A stretch of 64,000 bases of DNA from Kribbella jejuensis (GTDB lineage: Bacteria > Actinomycetota > Actinomycetes > Propionibacteriales > Kribbellaceae): positions 3,720,001 through 3,784,000 of the forward strand of contig NZ_VFMM01000001.1 in the NCBI RefSeq assembly GCF_006715085.1. Reading direction: 5' to 3'. Shown in pieces: positions 55,742 through 63,368 of the stretch; positions within the stretch are counted from its first letter, which is position 1; every line of letters begins with the position of its first letter. A program made the translations under genes and the position numbers. Below the pieces are notes generated by a model that had not been told where the DNA came from, searched no databases, and saw only the letters and a list, made by a program, of their open reading frames with translations.

Positions 55742-56725
55742 TCAGACCCAGCCGCGCTTGGCGGCTGCGACGCCGAGTTCGAAGCGGCTGGCGGCGTCGA
55801 GGCGTTCGGAGAGGTTGGCCGTGATGCGGCGGGCGGTGCGCAGCGAGATGCCCAGCAGACGGGCGACCTGCTCGTCCTTGGCGCCGCCTGCCAGCAGGCG
55901 GAGTACTTCGGACTCGTGCGGGGTGAGCGGGGTCTCGTCGTCGCGGTCGTCGGCGTCGAACAGTTCGGTGGCGCGGGACCAGTACGCGTCGAACAGAGCG
56001 AGGGCTACCGACACGACAGCAGGTGTGCGGTGGATCACCGCGCCGGCGGTCGGGTTCTCCGGGTCCATCGGCATCACCGCGATCTCCTGGTCGAAGATCA
56101 GCAGGCGCATGGGGAGTGTGGGGGTGACCCGGACCTCGCCGCCGAGCCGGTGCATGGTCGAGACATACTCCACCGCGGGCTTCGAGGCAGTCATGCTCTG
56201 CAGATACAGAGTGCGCAGCTTGATGCCGCGCTCGAGCAGCTCGAAGTCGGGCGATCGCTCGGACTTCGGGACGCTGTCGTCGAAGTGCGCCGGGATCAGG
56301 CCCCAGAAGGTCTCCTTCGCCTTCATGGCGAGTTCCTCGATCCGCCGCGAAGCGTTCGCGCGGCCTCTGAGGACCTCCACGTCGCCGCTGCTTCGTGACG
56401 TGAGCAGCTCGTTGTACTGCTCGGCGATGACCTCGGCCGACGCCTCGGCTTCCCGGAGTTCGCCGAGCGCCTTGTTCAGCTCGGTGCGGCGCCGCTCCGC
56501 CAGTCCGGTCAGGCCGACGCGCGGGTGGACCGCGTGTTCGCCGTCGGGGTTGGTCCAGGTCGGGACCAGGAGTTCCAGCCGGCGCAGCTTGTCCATGAGC
56601 TCGAGGACTTCGCTCGTCGGCCGATCAACTAGCGCTGCTATTTGTTCGGGCGTACTGTCCGGGTGGCTGAGCAGGGCGTGATAGACCGCGAAAGTGGCTT
56701 CGTCCACCCCCAGCGGCTCCAGCAC
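55742..56725 (-). CDS. Regulator with TrmB-like N-terminal and LuxR-type C-terminal helix-turn-helix
   Basis: A 327-residue transcription factor. The N-terminus (~1-70) resembles a TrmB winged helix (VDEATFAVYHALLSHPDSTP, SEVLELMDKLRRLELL). A central helical and beta region (~75-255) could sense a ligand. The C-terminal ~65 residues are a LuxR-type helix-turn-helix (LTPHESEVLRLLAGGAKDE, LGISLRTARRITANL). GTG 56725 is chosen because GGAGGAG lies 7 nt before it. Immediately upstream and divergent is a gene for a 42-residue secreted peptide, so this may be the receptor/regulator of a peptide signal. It ends convergently with pntB, 3 nt apart. Confidence 0.88.
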   Translation of the reverse strand: MLEPLGVDEATFAVYHALLSHPDSTPEQIAALVDRPTSEVLELMDKLRRLELLVPTWTNPDGEHAVHPRVGLTGLAERRRTELNKALGELREAEASAEVIAEQYNELLTSRSSGDVEVLRGRANASRRIEELAMKAKETFWGLIPAHFDDSVPKSERSPDFELLERGIKLRTLYLQSMTASKPAVEYVSTMHRLGGEVRVTPTLPMRLLIFDQEIAVMPMDPENPTAGAVIHRTPAVVSVALALFDAYWSRATELFDADDRDDETPLTPHESEVLRLLAGGAKDEQVARLLGISLRTARRITANLSERLDAASRFELGVAAAKRGWV

Positions 56726-56747
56726 GATCCCTCTCCTCCAGAACTTT

Positions 56748-56759
56748 GTCGGAACCGAC
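56748..56759. promoter_or_regulatory. Dyad GTCGG-AA-CCGAC in the regulator/peptide gap
   Basis: Perfect 12-bp dyad in the 102-bp divergent gap, next to AT-rich CATATACAG (56760-56768), which could serve as a -10 region on either strand. It is a candidate binding site for the LuxR-type regulator. GGTCGG recurs at 56794. Confidence 0.4.
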
Positions 56760-56827
56760 CATATACAGACAGCGTCGACAAAAAGGACAGGTAGGTCGGG
56801 TCCGGAATGATTTCGAAAGGTCGAGCT

Positions 56828-56956
56828 GTGATCAAGACGTTGCTGACTGTCATCGGATCGGTGCTGCTGCTGACCGCCGCTGCAGTAGCCCCTGCAGGCT
56901 CGCCGTCTGCCGGCGCCGAGACCGGCGGTGGGGTCTGTGGGGTCTGCTGGGAGTAG
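56828..56956 (+). CDS. Secreted 42-residue Cys-containing peptide (putative signal peptide)
   Basis: GTG 56828 to TAG 56954-56956, below the usual gene-length cut-off. GAAAGG lies 7 nt before the start. The N-terminus is a classical export signal: MIKTLLTVIGSVLLLTAAAV, a Lys followed by a hydrophobic core. A signal-peptidase-like site SAGA|E follows. The predicted mature end is ETGGGVCGVCWE, with two Cys three residues apart and a C-terminal Trp-Glu. The two Cys could form a small ring. Divergent from a TrmB/LuxR-type regulator, which is the reason to propose a signalling role. I know no named family for it. Confidence 0.65.
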   Translation: MIKTLLTVIGSVLLLTAAAVAPAGSPSAGAETGGGVCGVCWE

Positions 56957-56983
56957 CTGGTCTTCGGCCCAGTTGCCGTCCCG

Positions 56984-56989
56984 TAGACT
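56984..56989 (+). promoter_or_regulatory. -10 box TAGACT before purF
   Basis: TAGACT is 6 nt before the purF GTG at 56996, with no ribosome-binding site. purF thus has its own leaderless promoter, downstream of the peptide gene. Confidence 0.5.
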
Positions 56990-56995
56990 GCTCGT

Positions 56996-58558
56996 GTGGC
57001 TCGTGGCGATGGTCGGCTTACTCATGAACTCGACCCGCAGGATCTGGGTCCGCAGGACGCGTGTGGCGTCTTCGGGGTCTGGGCGCCGGGTGAAGAGGTT
57101 GCCAAACTGACGTACTTCGGGCTCTACGCCTTGCAGCATCGGGGGCAGGAGTCGGCGGGGATCGCGGTCAGTAACGGGAGCCAGATCCTGGTCTACAAGG
57201 ACATGGGCCTGGTCAGTCAGGCCTTCGACGAGGCGACGTTGGCCTCGCTCCGGGGCCACATCGCGATCGGCCACTGCCGGTACTCGACGACCGGGTCGAG
57301 CGTCTGGGCCAACGCCCAGCCCACGTTCCGGTCCACCGCGACCGGTTCGATCGCGCTCGGGCACAACGGCAACCTGACCAACACCAGCGAGCTCGCCGCG
57401 AGTCTGAACGGCGAGGGTGAGCTGGATCTCGGTCTGGACGCCGAGGTGGACCACGCGAAGGCGAACGCCAAGCACGGCGCCTCCAGCGACACCGACATCC
57501 TGACCTCGATGCTGGCCGGCTACCCCGACCTCACCATCGAGCAGGCCGCCGCCCGGATCCTCCCGAAGGTCAAGGGCGCGTTCAGCCTGATCTTCATGGA
57601 CGAGAACACTCTGTACGCCGCCCGCGACCCGCAGGGCATCCGCCCGCTGGTGCTGGGCCGGCTGGAGCGCGGCTGGGTGATCGCCAGCGAGACCGCCGCC
57701 CTCGACATCGTCGGTGCCTCCTTCATCCGTGAGGTCGAGCCGGGCGAGATCGTCGCGATCGACGCCGAGGGCCTCCGCTCGACGAAGTTCGCCGAGCCGG
57801 ACCCGAAGGGCTGCCTGTTCGAGTTCGTGTACCTGGCCCGCCCCGACACCCAGATCTCCGGCCAGCGGATCTACTCGACCCGGGTCGAGATCGGCCGCAA
57901 ACTCGCCCAGGAGCACCCGGCCGAGGCCGACCTGGTGATCGCGACCCCCGAGTCCGGTACGCCGGGCGCGATCGGGTACGCCGAGGAGTCCGGTATCCCG
58001 TACGGCTCCGGCCTGGTGAAGAACGCGTACGTCGGCCGGACGTTCATCCAGCCCAGCCAGACGATCCGTCAGCTCGGCATCCGGCTGAAGCTGAACCCGC
58101 TGCGCGAAGTGATCGAGGGCAAGCGCCTGGTCGTGGTCGACGACACGATCGTCCGCGGCAACACCCAGCGCGCCGTGATCCGGATGCTCCGCGAGGCCGG
58201 TGCGAGGGAGATCCACGTCCGGATCACCGCGCCGCCGGTGAAGTGGCCGTGTTTCTACGGCATCGACTTCGCCAGCCGCGCCGAACTGATCGCGAACGGG
58301 CTGAACACCGAGGAGATCTGCCGCTCGCTCGGCGCCGACTCGCTCGGGTACATCAGCCTGGACGGTCTGGTCGAGGCGACCACGGTGCCGATGGACCGGC
58401 TCTGCCGGGCGTGCTTCGACGGGGTGTACCCGGTCGCGCTGCCGGACCCCGAGCAGCTCGGCAAGCACCTGCTCGAGGACCCGGTGCGGACCGACGTCGA
58501 CGGACTCGCCACGGTGGCGGGTGGGGCCGGCGCCGCCGATGCCCTGAGCCGCCCGTAG
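56996..58558 (+). CDS. purF: Amidophosphoribosyltransferase
   Basis: A 520-residue enzyme for the first step of purine synthesis: it makes phosphoribosylamine from PRPP and glutamine. The N-terminal glutaminase has nucleophile Cys23 in DACGVFGVWA, so a 22-residue propeptide must be removed. PRPP-binding motif VVVDDTIVRGNTQ lies in the second half. The four Fe-S cysteines of the Bacillus type are present (PKGCLFEF, WPCFYG, LCRACFDG), so a 4Fe-4S cluster is expected. The last ~30 residues are Ala/Gly-rich and variable. Followed by purM after 29 nt. Confidence 0.96.
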   Translation: MARGDGRLTHELDPQDLGPQDACGVFGVWAPGEEVAKLTYFGLYALQHRGQESAGIAVSNGSQILVYKDMGLVSQAFDEATLASLRGHIAIGHCRYSTTGSSVWANAQPTFRSTATGSIALGHNGNLTNTSELAASLNGEGELDLGLDAEVDHAKANAKHGASSDTDILTSMLAGYPDLTIEQAAARILPKVKGAFSLIFMDENTLYAARDPQGIRPLVLGRLERGWVIASETAALDIVGASFIREVEPGEIVAIDAEGLRSTKFAEPDPKGCLFEFVYLARPDTQISGQRIYSTRVEIGRKLAQEHPAEADLVIATPESGTPGAIGYAEESGIPYGSGLVKNAYVGRTFIQPSQTIRQLGIRLKLNPLREVIEGKRLVVVDDTIVRGNTQRAVIRMLREAGAREIHVRITAPPVKWPCFYGIDFASRAELIANGLNTEEICRSLGADSLGYISLDGLVEATTVPMDRLCRACFDGVYPVALPDPEQLGKHLLEDPVRTDVDGLATVAGGAGAADALSRP

Positions 58559-58587
58559 TACAGGACCGCGACAGGAAGAGAAGAACA

Positions 58588-59661
58588 GTGAGCGAAGGCG
58601 CGAGCTACGCCGCCGCCGGGGTCGACATCGAGGCCGGTGACCGGGCCGTCGAGCTGATGAAGGAGTGGGTGGCCAAGGCGACCCGTCCGGAGGTGGTCGG
58701 CGGGCTCGGCGGGTTCGCCGGGCTGTTCGACGCGACCGCGCTGACGTCGTACCGGCGGCCGCTGCTGGCCACCTCGACGGACGGGATCGGGACCAAGGTC
58801 GCGATCGCGCAGAAGCTGGACAAGCACGACACGATCGGGTTCGACCTGGTCGGGATGGTCGTCGACGACCTGGTCGTTTGTGGTGCCGAGCCGCTCTTCA
58901 TGACCGACTACATCTGCACCGGCAAGGTGGTGCCGGAGACGATCGCGCAGATCGTGAAGGGCATCGCCGAGGCGTGTGTCGAGGCCGGTACGGCGCTCGT
59001 CGGCGGCGAGACGGCGGAGCACCCGGGACTGCTGGAGGCGGACGAGTACGACGTGGCCGGCGCGGCGACCGGTGTGGTCGAGGCGGACGAGGTGCTCGGC
59101 GCGGAGCGGGTCCGTGCGGGTGACGTCGTACTGGCGATGGCGTCGTCGGGACTGCACTCGAACGGGTACAGCCTGGTCCGGCACGTGTTCTTCGACCGGG
59201 CCAAGTGGGCGCTCGACCGCACCGTGCCCGAGCTGGGTGCGTCGCTCGGCGAGGTGCTGCTGACGCCGACCCGGGTGTACGCGAAGCACTGCCTGGAGCT
59301 GATCCAGGAGCTGAACGGCGGCGACGACCGGCCGCTGCACGCGATGTCGCACATCACCGGGGGCGGGTTCGCAGCGAACCTGGCGCGGGTCATCCCGGAG
59401 CAGCTGTCCGTCCGGATCGACCGGTCGACGTGGACGCCGGCGCCGATCTTCGGCCTGGTCGGGCTGCTCGGGGACGTCGCGCTGCCGGAGCTCGAGAAGA
59501 CGCTGAACATGGGCGCCGGGATGGTCGCCGTACTGGACCCGTCGTCGGCCGACGCCGCGATCCAGGCGCTGGCGGCCCGCGACATCCCCGCCTGGGTCTG
59601 CGGCGAGGTCACCGCGGCACCAGGCGGCACCGTCACCCTCGAAGGCAGCTACGCCCACTAG
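58588..59661 (+). CDS. purM: Phosphoribosylformylglycinamidine cyclo-ligase (AIR synthetase)
   Basis: A 357-residue enzyme of the PurM/SelD ATP-binding fold. It converts FGAM to AIR, the fifth step of purine synthesis. Conserved stretches include the N-terminal YAAAGVDIEAGD, STDGIGTKVAIAQ, FDLVGMVVDDLVVCGAEPLF and HITGGGFAANLARV. Together with purF it forms a purine operon. GTG 58588 gives the standard N-terminus; a weak GGAAGAG precedes it by ~9 nt. The following 254-bp gap to the convergent DUF3073 gene holds a palindrome GGGTCCGCGGACCC (59806-59819) and a hairpin, but no convincing gene. Confidence 0.96.
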   Translation: MSEGASYAAAGVDIEAGDRAVELMKEWVAKATRPEVVGGLGGFAGLFDATALTSYRRPLLATSTDGIGTKVAIAQKLDKHDTIGFDLVGMVVDDLVVCGAEPLFMTDYICTGKVVPETIAQIVKGIAEACVEAGTALVGGETAEHPGLLEADEYDVAGAATGVVEADEVLGAERVRAGDVVLAMASSGLHSNGYSLVRHVFFDRAKWALDRTVPELGASLGEVLLTPTRVYAKHCLELIQELNGGDDRPLHAMSHITGGGFAANLARVIPEQLSVRIDRSTWTPAPIFGLVGLLGDVALPELEKTLNMGAGMVAVLDPSSADAAIQALAARDIPAWVCGEVTAAPGGTVTLEGSYAH

Positions 59662-59866
59662 CACGACGGCCAGCGCCGGCCCGGGTACGGCCACTGTTAT
59701 GGGCGGGCACCTGCGGCCGTCGGGTACGGCGGCAGCGCGCCGAGTACTGCACCGCGCCCACCTGGGAACGGATCCCGATCCAGCCGTCCGACGCCTCGGG
59801 CTGCTGGGTCCGCGGACCCGTCACAGGTGGTGCACGTGTGGTTGCTACACGTCGGCGCACGGTGAA

Positions 59867-59898
59867 CTGCTCAGCCACCCGGAAGGGCGCCTGAGCAG
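59867..59898. terminator. Hairpin between purM and the DUF3073 gene
   Basis: CTGCTCAG / CTGAGCAG stem with a 16-nt loop in the convergent gap. It may stop transcription from either side. Confidence 0.4.
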
Positions 59899-59915
59899 CT
59901 CAGCCGGGCTGTTGC

Positions 59916-60104
59916 TTACCGACGGGGGTGGTAGTCGTCGGCGTCGTAGTCGTCGCCGTCGTTGTCGCCGTTGGCAGAACGGTCGCCCCCCTGGTCTCCG
60001 CCGGACAGCTCTCGCTTGAGCTGGTCCAAGTCGGTGTCCCAGGTGCGGTACTTCAGGTCGCGTGCGACCTTCGTCTGCTTGGCCTTTGCACGGCCGCGCC
60101 CCAT
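59916..60104 (-). CDS. DUF3073 family protein
   Basis: A 62-residue cytoplasmic protein. The N-terminus MGRGRAKAKQTKVARDLKY is the DUF3073 signature, a short conserved actinobacterial family of unknown function. The C-terminus is acidic and Asp/Gly-rich. ATG 60104 is chosen because it begins the conserved motif; an upstream in-frame start at 60125 would add 7 residues. The 205-bp gap to the ABC permease gene shows no other gene. Confidence 0.85.
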   Translation of the reverse strand: MGRGRAKAKQTKVARDLKYRTWDTDLDQLKRELSGGDQGGDRSANGDNDGDDYDADDYHPRR

Positions 60105-60309
60105 AGCGTCGACCCCCTCGCACAAGTCAACCGGGTACGCTGCGTGGCGCCCACGGATCAGTCGTCAGTAATCGTGGTTCAAGGATACCCGGAGCGGCGG
60201 ACCGACACACGCACCGCCCCCTCGCCCGGCCTTCGAGAGGTCCGATCACGGCCCCGGCGGGTGGGCCGATCCCCTCGAATCCGGCCCACCCCGCCGCGTC
60301 CGCAGCCTG

Positions 60310-61116
60310 CTACTTGACCTCGCGACGTGAGCTTGCCCACAGTCCGACGACGGTCGGCAGGACGATCCAGACCCCCACCGCGGTGAGCGTCTCCGGCACC
60401 ATTCCGTGCAGGTCACGCTCCGCGATCCGGCCGAGTGCCCCGAACACGTCGAGCCAGTTCGCGTTGTCCTTGAACAGCGCCGGCCCGGCCAGCGACCACG
60501 CGGTCGGCGCGATGAAGTACGCCAGGATCGCGACCGCGGTCTGCGGGATCACCGCACCGAACGCGGCACCCATCACGACGTTCAAAGCGACGGTCAGGTA
60601 CGCCCCGAGCAGCTGCCCGCCGAGGCCGGCGTACAACATCGTGCGGTCGGTGAGGGCACCGGTGAGGGCCGTGGCAGCGAGCGCCACCGCGACGACCCCG
60701 GTCATCACGACCACGCTCAGCACGACCGCTGAGACGAACTTCGCCAACTGCACCCGGACCCGCCGCGGCGACAGCGTGAACGTGGTCAGCGCGGTCCGCT
60801 GGGTCCACTCCGACGTCATCGCCATCACGCCGATCACCGGCAGCAACAGCATCACGCCGCTGGACGCGGCGCCGAGGAACCCGTCGAACCCGGCGCCCCG
60901 GGACGGCAGGTGGGTCGCCTGCCAGGTCAGTGCGGCGATCGCGATCAGCAGGATCCCGGCGATCAGCACTCGGCCGCTGCGGGTGTCGACGGACTTGCGG
61001 AGCTCGATCGTGACGAGCTTGAGGAAGGACTGACCGCGGGCAGGCGGCAGGCTGGTCGCCACCTCGGTGCGGTGCTTGGCGTTCGTCGCCGGCGCGACAT
61101 CGGTCACGGTGGTCAT
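60310..61116 (-). CDS. ABC-2 type exporter permease
   Basis: A 268-residue membrane protein with about six helices. A ~45-residue cytoplasmic N-terminus leads to the first helix (~53-72). The segment MAMTSEWTQRTALTTFTLSP after helix 2 is the typical ABC-2 permease signature. ATG 61116 is supported by GGAG 7 nt upstream. It lies 25 nt downstream of the ATPase gene on the same strand; together they form an exporter of unknown substrate. The divergent two-component system probably controls it. Confidence 0.85.
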   Translation of the reverse strand: MTTVTDVAPATNAKHRTEVATSLPPARGQSFLKLVTIELRKSVDTRSGRVLIAGILLIAIAALTWQATHLPSRGAGFDGFLGAASSGVMLLLPVIGVMAMTSEWTQRTALTTFTLSPRRVRVQLAKFVSAVVLSVVVMTGVVAVALAATALTGALTDRTMLYAGLGGQLLGAYLTVALNVVMGAAFGAVIPQTAVAILAYFIAPTAWSLAGPALFKDNANWLDVFGALGRIAERDLHGMVPETLTAVGVWIVLPTVVGLWASSRREVK

Positions 61117-61141
61117 TTCAGGTCTCCAAGAAGGTGGGTGA

Positions 61142-62035
61142 TCAGGCGGCGGCGGGCGTGGCGGTGAGCTGGAAGAACAGGTCCTCCAGGCCGGCACCGT
61201 CGCTCTGGCGGAGTTCGAGCAGGATCTGGCCGGCAGCGGCGGCGGCGCGCCCGACCTGCTCGGCGGTGGCGTCGACGCGCAGCGCGCCGCCGTGACTGTC
61301 GCCGGCCGGCTCGACCTGCAGGCCGGCGAGAGTCAGCGCCTCGCGCAGCCCGGCCGGGTCGAGGCCGCGGACGAGCGTGCCGGAACCGGCGAGCAGCTCG
61401 TCCAAGGAGCCGTTGGCAACGATCCGGCCGCCGCCGATCACGACCAGCCGGTCGACGGTCGCCTGCACCTCACCAAGCAGGTGGCTGGACAGGATCACGG
61501 TGCCGCCGCGAGCCGCGAAGTCCTGCAGCAGCCCGCGCATCCACCGGATACCTTCCGGGTCCATGCCGTTCGCGGGCTCGTCGAGGATCAGTACGGCGGG
61601 GTCGCCGAGCAGAGCGCTCGCGATGCCGAGCCGCTGGCGCATACCGAGCGAGTACTGACCGACGCGGCGCTTCGCGGCATGGCTGAGGCCGACCGCTTCC
61701 AGCATCTCGTCGGCGCGCGTCTTCGGCACCCCGAGGAGACTGGCGTTCAGCAGCAGGGTCTCGCGGCCGGTCCGGCCCGGGTGCTGCGCGGCGGCGTCCA
61801 GCATCACCCCGACCACGCGGCCCGGGTTCAGCAGGTCGGCGTACCGCTTGCCGGTGATGCTGGCGGTGCCCGAGGACGGCGGCGTCAGCCCGGTCAGCAT
61901 CCGCAGCGTGGTCGACTTGCCGGCGCCGTTCGGTCCGAGGAAGCCGGTGATGCTGCCCGGCTGGACAGTGAAGGACACGTCCTCGACAGCCGTGGTGCTG
62001 CCGTAGCGCTTGGTCAGGTTCTCGACGGTGATCAT
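61142..62035 (-). CDS. ABC transporter ATP-binding protein
   Basis: A 297-residue ATPase that drives the adjacent permease. Walker A GPNGAGKST (~35-43), signature SLGMRQRLGIAS, Walker B AVLILDEPANGMDP and the switch His in SSHLLGE are all intact. The C-terminal ~90 residues are the extension usual in lantibiotic- and drug-type exporter ATPases. ATG 62035 has TTGACT 7 nt upstream, possibly a leaderless promoter. Divergent from the histidine kinase gene, 142 bp away. Confidence 0.92.
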   Translation of the reverse strand: MITVENLTKRYGSTTAVEDVSFTVQPGSITGFLGPNGAGKSTTLRMLTGLTPPSSGTASITGKRYADLLNPGRVVGVMLDAAAQHPGRTGRETLLLNASLLGVPKTRADEMLEAVGLSHAAKRRVGQYSLGMRQRLGIASALLGDPAVLILDEPANGMDPEGIRWMRGLLQDFAARGGTVILSSHLLGEVQATVDRLVVIGGGRIVANGSLDELLAGSGTLVRGLDPAGLREALTLAGLQVEPAGDSHGGALRVDATAEQVGRAAAAAGQILLELRQSDGAGLEDLFFQLTATPAAA

Positions 62036-62165
62036 GACGTCGAGTCAACCGTCCGGGACCCCCTCCGCACATCGGACGACCGGCTGCTCCGACCCCCTAC
62101 GAAAGTTGCCGGTTCCGCGCCGGAACCTACCCGGAAGGGGGACGCGATCGCGTCGCCGGCCGAAC

Positions 62166-62171
62166 TACAGT
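62166..62171 (+). promoter_or_regulatory. -10 box TACAGT of a leaderless transcript
   Basis: TACAGT is 6 nt before ATG 62178 of the sensor kinase. Confidence 0.5.
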
Positions 62172-62177
62172 GACGGA

Positions 62178-63368
62178 ATGCGACGGTTGCGCGAGTGGTA
62201 CGCCTGGTGGGCCAGGTATGCCCCGCGACTGCGCGACATCCTGTACGTCGGGTTCAGCCTGCTGTCCATCGTCGCCCAGGCCGCCTCGGGCGGAGGCGGC
62301 TGGAGCCCCAAGGACTGGTACGTGCTGGGCGCCGGGATCGTTGCCTCGGGCGCCTTGTTCTGGCGCCGGCGGTTCCCGGTCACGGTCACCGTGGTCGCCG
62401 TGTTCGCGATGCTCACCGGGGGAATCTTCGTCCCGATGGGCCTTGCCCTGTTGACGTTGTCGATCCGCCGCCGCGACTACGCGCTGGCCATCCTGGGCCT
62501 CGCGGCGTACGCGGCGTACATCCTGAACGGCCTCGGCAACAACAACCAGGTCTGGGTGTCCGTCTTCACCGGGCCCTTCATCGTCGGCACGTGGATCGCG
62601 GTCGGCGCGTACGTCGGCGCGCGCCGCGACCTGATGGCGTCGCTGCGGGACCGCGCCGAGCGCGCCGAAGCAGAACGAGAGCTACGCAGCGAGCAGGCCC
62701 GGCTCGGCGAGCGTGCCCGGATCGCCCAGGAGATGCACGACGTACTCGCCCACAAGGTCTCGCTGATCGCGCTGCACGCCGGCGGCCTCGAGGTGAACCC
62801 GACGGTCGGCCCGGACAAGGTCGAGGGCTCGGCCCGGCTGATCCGCGAGACGGCCCGGCAGGCAATGGAGGACCTTCGCGAAGTTCTCGGTGTACTGCGC
62901 TCCGACGTCAGCGTGGCCGGCGCCGACCTGGCTCCGATCCCGAAGGCGTCCGACCTGGAACGCCTCATCACCGCCTCGCGGGACGCGGGCGTGACCGTCG
63001 GGTACGCCGGTGCACTGCCGGACGACGTACCGGTACTGGTCGGGCGGACCGTCTACCGGATCGTGCAGGAGTCGCTGACGAACGTCCACAAGCATGCCCG
63101 CGGTGCGGCGACCGAGGTGGAAGTACACGGTGCGCGCGGCGCCGGCGTGACGGTCCGGGTGACGAACGTACGGCCGGTGGCTGCTGGTTCACTGCTGCCA
63201 GGAGCGGGCGCCGGGCTGGTCGGGCTCCGCGAGCGGGTGCAGCTGACCGGCGGCCGGCTGTCCACCGGGCCGACGCCGGACGGCGGCTGGCGGGTCGAGG
63301 CCTGGATACCGTGGGACGACCATCGGCAGGACAGCGAGCCAGTGCTCGTGGACGAAGGAGAACGATGA
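62178..63368 (+). CDS. NarL-type sensor histidine kinase
   Basis: A 396-residue membrane kinase. The N-terminal ~155 residues have four to five hydrophobic helices with little outside loop, as in kinases that sense membrane stress or drugs. A coiled linker (~155-180) follows. The HisKA_3 domain has phosphoacceptor His187 in EMHDVLAHKVSL, and the ATPase domain shows ESLTNVHKHA and GLVGLRERV. ATG 62178 is chosen for its -10 box. The next gene overlaps by 4 nt (ATGA). It likely controls the divergent ABC exporter. Confidence 0.92.
   Translation: MRRLREWYAWWARYAPRLRDILYVGFSLLSIVAQAASGGGGWSPKDWYVLGAGIVASGALFWRRRFPVTVTVVAVFAMLTGGIFVPMGLALLTLSIRRRDYALAILGLAAYAAYILNGLGNNNQVWVSVFTGPFIVGTWIAVGAYVGARRDLMASLRDRAERAEAERELRSEQARLGERARIAQEMHDVLAHKVSLIALHAGGLEVNPTVGPDKVEGSARLIRETARQAMEDLREVLGVLRSDVSVAGADLAPIPKASDLERLITASRDAGVTVGYAGALPDDVPVLVGRTVYRIVQESLTNVHKHARGAATEVEVHGARGAGVTVRVTNVRPVAAGSLLPGAGAGLVGLRERVQLTGGRLSTGPTPDGGWRVEAWIPWDDHRQDSEPVLVDEGER

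Noticed and set aside
59699..59915. Short frames in the purM-DUF3073 gap
   Set aside because: No ribosome-binding site, -10 box or recognisable motif goes with them, and the gap contains a palindrome and a hairpin instead.
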